8,338 bases of DNA. Origin: Oscillospiraceae bacterium (GTDB taxonomy: Bacteria; Bacillota; Clostridia; Oscillospirales; Oscillospiraceae). The notes under the pieces are model-generated. The model was not told the DNA's origin and searched no databases. It was given only the letters and a program-made list of their open reading frames with translations. Position 1 is the first letter of the stretch; every line of letters starts with the position of its first letter. Made by a program: the position numbers and the translations under genes. The stretch spans positions 1-8,338 of the forward strand of contig JAGAMQ010000023.1 in assembly GCA_017624645.1 (NCBI GenBank), given 5' to 3'. Positions 5,403 to 8,338 of the stretch are shown piece by piece.

Positions 5403-6553
5403 AAGCGATTATCAACGCAACACTCGTCATGAAGGATCATTTGATCCCGGATGGGGTGCTCATTATTGAGGACGGAAAGATTGCCGATTTCGGCGAAATG
5501 CGCACCACCCCTGTTCCCGAAGGCTGTGACATCATCGATGCCAAGGGGCTGTACGTGGGTCCCGGACTGGTGGATATCCATTCCCATGCCGGTGGCGGTG
5601 TCCGTTTTGAGCAGGATCCCAAGAAGGCAGCCCCTTCCCACCTGCAGCACGGTACCACCTCCATTCTGGCAACTCCGGGTTATCGATTGACCACCCCGGA
5701 ATATATTGCCTGTATTGACCGGATTCGTGAGGCTATGCAGTCTCCGGAGGGTGAGAACATTGCCGGCATCTATATGGAAGGTCCCTATATCAACCCCAAT
5801 TTTGGTTCGCTGAAGCACCTGAATCCCTGGGCCGGTCCCATTCGGGCAGAGGATTATCAGCCTGTTATTGATGCAGGTGCGGATTTGATCCGTGTGTGGG
5901 TCTTGGGCCCCGAAAGAGAGGGAATTCTGGATTTTGTCAAGGATGCCCGTAAGGCTAACCCCAATGTGAAATTCACTGTGGGGCACAGCGAAGCTTCCCC
6001 CCAGCAGATCGAGGCACTGATGCCCTACGGACTGTGTATCGGTACACACCATACCAATGCCACCGGCGACCTGCCTAAGTACCCCGAATGCCGTGGTGTC
6101 TGTGTGGATGAGGCGGTGAACAACAACCGTGAGATCTATGCGGAACTGATCAGTGACAGTGCAGGCATCCATGTGGATCCTTATATGCAGCGTCTGATCC
6201 GCCGGATCAAGGGTGATGACCGGATCATTCTGATCTCCGATCAGACAAGCCATGCGGCAATGAACCCTCCCGGCTTTGACCATGTGACCGATATTAACTT
6301 TACGCTCATGGAGAATGGCGGCATCGATATTTCCGGCTCCAAGCTGTACCTGAACGGCGCATGCCGCAACTACATGAAGCACACCGGCGCATCCATTGTA
6401 GATGCATTCCGGGTTGGCTCCTACAACCCTGCAAAGGTTGTGGGTCTGACAGACCGCGGTGAGATTCGCAAAGGACTTCGTGCGGACCTGGTGATCACAG
6501 ATCATCAGATGAATATACAATCCGTAATTCTGAAAGGAGAAGTAAAACTATGA
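5399..6553 (+). CDS. NagA-like amidohydrolase, paralogue 3
   Basis: The protein has 384 residues and the same plan as the two upstream copies: DIHSHAGGG (59-67), QHGTTSIL (83-90), YMEGPY (125-130), VGHSEA (194-199), GTHHTNA (215-221), GIHVDP (256-261) and LISD with Asp281. Residues 1-61 match paralogue 2 at 57 of 61 positions by hand count, while residues 62-190 are much more different. After Asp281 it carries its own variable stretch (QTSHAAMNPPGFDHVTD, then a 4-residue insertion around MENGG) before rejoining the common ISGSKLYLNGACRN. HAGGG, QHGTT and GSKL agree with paralogue 1, so copy 3 looks like a more orthodox deacetylase than copy 2. The substrate remains unassigned. It overlaps the NagB-like gene by ATGA, and its final LKGE codons supply that gene's ribosome binding site. 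Confidence 0.9.
   Translation: MKAIINATLVMKDHLIPDGVLIIEDGKIADFGEMRTTPVPEGCDIIDAKGLYVGPGLVDIHSHAGGGVRFEQDPKKAAPSHLQHGTTSILATPGYRLTTPEYIACIDRIREAMQSPEGENIAGIYMEGPYINPNFGSLKHLNPWAGPIRAEDYQPVIDAGADLIRVWVLGPEREGILDFVKDARKANPNVKFTVGHSEASPQQIEALMPYGLCIGTHHTNATGDLPKYPECRGVCVDEAVNNNREIYAELISDSAGIHVDPYMQRLIRRIKGDDRIILISDQTSHAAMNPPGFDHVTDINFTLMENGGIDISGSKLYLNGACRNYMKHTGASIVDAFRVGSYNPAKVVGLTDRGEIRKGLRADLVITDHQMNIQSVILKGEVKL
6535..6553 (+). promoter_or_regulatory. ribosome binding site embedded in the LKGE coding tail, with ATGA overlap, copy 3 to NagB-like gene
   Basis: AGGAG (6535-6539) lies in the CTG AAA GGA GAA codons of copy 3, again exactly 10 bases before the ATG (6550), which overlaps TGA at 6551-6553. 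Placement is the same as at the preceding junction although the downstream gene is unrelated to the amidohydrolases. Confidence 0.85.
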
Positions 6554-7521
6554 AAGACTTTATTGTCGATCCCGCAACCCCCTTTGATTTCCAGCCTGCT
6601 GATTTCGTGCCCTTCAAGGACAAGGAAGTCTGCGCCCGCGTCCGCAAGATGAGCGGTAAGGAGCTGGAGCAGCGTGAGCCCTGGTGGCATCCCGAGTTCG
6701 AAGTTAAGGTCATGATGAATCCTCATCCTGTCCTGATCGCTACTCTGTTTGCCCGTCTGAAGGCCGCTTCCGAGGCTGGTAAGACCTTCACCATGATCCT
6801 GGGTAACCCCGAGCCTGATACCTACATTCCTCTGGCACAGCTGATCAACTACTTCCAGGTTGACTGCTCCAAGGTCTATCTGATCGCCGAGGACGAGTGG
6901 GCTGACCAGGACGGCAACATTGCCCCCATCACCTACGAGGCCGGTTTTGCCCATTCCATGATCAAGTACTTCTATATGCAGATCGATCCCAAGCTGCGTA
7001 TGCCCATGGAGAATGTGATTTTCCCCACCAATGAGAACATCAAGGACTACTCCAAGATCATCAATGATGTTTCCGAGGGCGGCGCTGACATCGCTTCCAC
7101 CTCTCCCGGTTGGACCGGCCATATGGCATTCGTGGATCCCATTCCCGAGTTCATTGGCAGCGGCGACATCGAGGAGTGGCTGAACCAGCCCGCACAGATC
7201 GTGAAGCTGCATCCCATGACCATCATGCAGAACTCCCTGAACGGTACCTTCGGTCAGTCCGGCGATATCGCCAACGTACCTCCCATGGCAGCTACCATCG
7301 GACCTCTGGATGTGATGCGTGCAAAGGAGCGTATCGAGGTTCATGCACTGGCAACCTGCGGAACTTTCTCATCCTGGCAGAGAATGATCTCCCGTCTGTG
7401 CACCCACGGCCCCATCACTCCCTACCTGCCCTCCACCATGCTGCAGACCAAGAAGACCACGGTCTACATCAGCGAGGAGCTGGCTGCTCCCTTCGAGTGC
7501 TGGGAGAAGGTCGGTTACTAA
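6550..7521 (+). CDS. divergent NagB/glucosamine-6-phosphate deaminase-family (isomerase-like) protein
   Basis: The 323-residue protein has an N-terminal extension of about 55 residues before a NagB-type Rossmann-like domain. Matches to NagB are positional: TMILGNPEPDTYIPL (81-95) where NagB has its LPTGGTP phosphate loop, YLIAEDEWADQDGN (110-123) where it has the MDEY strand with catalytic Asp72, SPGWTGHMAFVDP (185-197) where it has GNDGHIAFNEP, and ATIGPLDVMRAKERIEV (248-264) as the TVGVGTLLDA-type segment. His191 (NagB His143) is kept, but Asp141 is Thr189 here, Glu148 is Asp196, and the GG phosphate loop is absent. The family interconverts amino or phospho sugars by aldose-ketose isomerisation, with ammonia release in NagB. 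Whether this variant deaminates is doubtful. Following three deacetylase-like genes, it fits a later step of the same pathway. Codon use looks more biased (AAG, CTG, ATC, TCC) than in its neighbours, suggesting high expression. Confidence 0.82.
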   Translation: MKDFIVDPATPFDFQPADFVPFKDKEVCARVRKMSGKELEQREPWWHPEFEVKVMMNPHPVLIATLFARLKAASEAGKTFTMILGNPEPDTYIPLAQLINYFQVDCSKVYLIAEDEWADQDGNIAPITYEAGFAHSMIKYFYMQIDPKLRMPMENVIFPTNENIKDYSKIINDVSEGGADIASTSPGWTGHMAFVDPIPEFIGSGDIEEWLNQPAQIVKLHPMTIMQNSLNGTFGQSGDIANVPPMAATIGPLDVMRAKERIEVHALATCGTFSSWQRMISRLCTHGPITPYLPSTMLQTKKTTVYISEELAAPFECWEKVGY

Positions 7522-7544
7522 TCAGCTAACTTTACCGTTTCTTC

Positions 7545-7575
7545 AAAAGACCCTTCCTCCGGGAAGGGTCTTTTT
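7545..7575 (+). terminator. intrinsic terminator of the amidohydrolase/NagB-like operon
   Basis: AAAAGACCCTTCC (7545-7557) and GGAAGGGTCTTTT (7562-7574) form a perfect 13-bp stem with loop TCCG, followed by a further T. It begins 23 bases after the stop codon and isolates the operon from the permease gene. Confidence 0.93.
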
Positions 7576-7623
7576 GCACGAATAAGCGGGCTGTTTTTTG
7601 TGGATATTTTATTCCATAAAGAG

Positions 7624-7652
7624 TTGGACAATCGTTCAAGCTATGGTATAAT
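7624..7652 (+). promoter_or_regulatory. promoter of the uracil/xanthine permease gene
   Basis: TTGGAC (7624-7629), a 17-base spacer, and a perfect TATAAT (7647-7652) preceded by TGG (an extended -10). Transcription would start near 7659, leaving a leader of about 45 bases, too short for a classical PyrR attenuator or purine riboswitch. An imperfect inverted repeat TTGGAC-AATC-GTTCAA (7624-7639) overlaps the -35. Confidence 0.87.
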
Positions 7653-7703
7653 GAGTTCGGTCGAAAAACAGAAAAAAGGACAAAAAGGAAGTGTGTACAA
7701 ACC

Positions 7704-8338
7704 ATGGCGAAGAATCTTGTGTATGACATCCAAGACAAACCAAAATTCGGCGCAATGCTGATTTTTGCGCTGCAGCAGGTGCTGGCAATCCTTGCGGCAA
7801 CCATTGCTGTTCCCGCCATTATCGGCCTGCCCACCCAAATGCCCGCGGCGATTCTCGGTGCCGGCATCGGCACATTGGTATACCAGCTCTTTACCCGCTT
7901 CAAAAGTCCCGTGTTTTTGGGAAGCTCCTTTGCGTTTTTAAGCTCTTTGGGTGTTGCGGTGGCTTACGGCTATTGCGGCATTATTCTCGGCTCTGCCGTT
8001 GCCGGTCTTGTGTATGTGGTCATCGCGGCGGTGATCCACTTTACCGGTACTGCATGGGTGGATAAGCTGATGCCTCCCATCATCATCGGACCTACTGTGG
8101 CACTGATCGGACTTTCTCTGGCAGGCAATGCTATGGGGGATCTGGTGAAGGCAAATGCCTCTCAAATGTACGGCTCCTATAATCTGGTGGGTTTGCTGTG
8201 CGGCCTGGTGGCCTTTGTGACCATTATCGTTTGTGCCACCCAGAAGCGCTATAAGATGCCCCGGCTGATCCCTTTTATTATCGGTATCGGTGCGGGCTAT
8301 GCCGTTGCTGCAATCTTTACCGTGGTTGGTATGGTGAC
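7704..8338 (+). CDS. NCS2-family uracil/xanthine permease, N-terminal part
   Basis: The gene starts at ATG 7704 and runs off the right edge with 211 full codons. The protein is strongly hydrophobic, with several membrane segments. It shows UraA-type signatures: FGAMLIFALQQVLAILAATIAVP (first membrane helix, 15-37), KSPVFLGSSFAFLSSLG (67-83) for the helix 3 half-strand region, and PPIIIGPTVALIGLSLA (124-140). The family imports uracil or other nucleobases in symport with protons in the cell membrane. The glutamates that bind substrate in E. coli UraA (helices 8 and 10) lie beyond the edge, so uracil versus xanthine/urate cannot be settled. The nearest ribosome binding site, AAGGAAG (7685-7691), is slightly far from the ATG, at about 12 bases; no closer in-frame start is present. 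It has its own promoter and lies beyond a strong terminator, so it is unrelated in transcription to the amino-sugar operon. Confidence 0.92.
   Translation, partial: MAKNLVYDIQDKPKFGAMLIFALQQVLAILAATIAVPAIIGLPTQMPAAILGAGIGTLVYQLFTRFKSPVFLGSSFAFLSSLGVAVAYGYCGIILGSAVAGLVYVVIAAVIHFTGTAWVDKLMPPIIIGPTVALIGLSLAGNAMGDLVKANASQMYGSYNLVGLLCGLVAFVTIIVCATQKRYKMPRLIPFIIGIGAGYAVAAIFTVVGMV

Larger units (their letters stand above)
3121..6553 (+). repeat. tandem triplicate gene array (three NagA-like paralogues)
   Basis: Three homologous genes lie head to tail with a period of 1139 bases between starts (3121, 4260, 5399). Similarity is uneven. Copies 1 and 2 share a perfect 63-base run (3801-3863 and 4940-5002). 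Copies 2 and 3 share a perfect 61-base run (4303-4363 and 5442-5502). Elsewhere the pairs diverge strongly. This indicates duplication followed by divergence, probably with local gene conversion. Confidence 0.9.

Noticed and set aside
7110..7529. 139-codon plus-strand frame inside the NagB-like gene
   Set aside because: Shadow frame rich in Arg/His caused by the strong codon bias of the real gene.

Overview
The window looks like a chromosomal stretch from an anaerobic, gut-type Firmicute of the class Clostridia, probably near Oscillospiraceae/Ruminococcaceae. This is inferred from moderate-to-high GC, strong AGGAG ribosome binding sites, sigma-A promoters with 17-base spacers, short intrinsic terminators and the gene families present. 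No rRNA, tRNA, CRISPR array or mobile element is visible, and both ends cut through genes.

Left part, minus strand (1-2871). In transcription order from right to left these are: a CBM9-like small protein (2275-2871); an Lrp/AsnC regulator (1654-2115) with a class I/II aminotransferase 27 bases downstream (460-1626), closed by a strong terminator (421-452); and the first 118 codons of an Old Yellow Enzyme-type flavin oxidoreductase (1-354) with its own promoter next to that terminator. The regulator-aminotransferase pair looks like a small amino-acid-responsive operon, with a candidate operator of two inverted 10-base half-sites around its promoter.

Centre, plus strand (3016-7575). A consensus promoter (TTGACA-17-TATCAT) drives four genes joined by ATGA stop/start overlaps: three tandem amidohydrolases of the N-acetylglucosamine-6-phosphate deacetylase (NagA, COG1820) family and a divergent member of the NagB/glucosamine-6-phosphate deaminase family. 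A 13-bp stem terminator follows. The three NagA-like proteins keep the metal and catalytic residues but differ in substrate-facing segments. Their DNA is mosaic, with perfect 61-63 base runs shared by different pairs. The NagB-like protein has lost the usual phosphate loop and one catalytic aspartate. The likely logic is deacylation of several related amino-sugar derivatives (probably phosphorylated) followed by an aldose-ketose isomerase/deaminase-type step. The substrates are not known. This operon is the most unusual part of the window.

Right part, plus strand (7624-8338). A separate near-consensus promoter with an extended -10 precedes the first 211 codons of an NCS2-family uracil/xanthine permease, which runs off the end.
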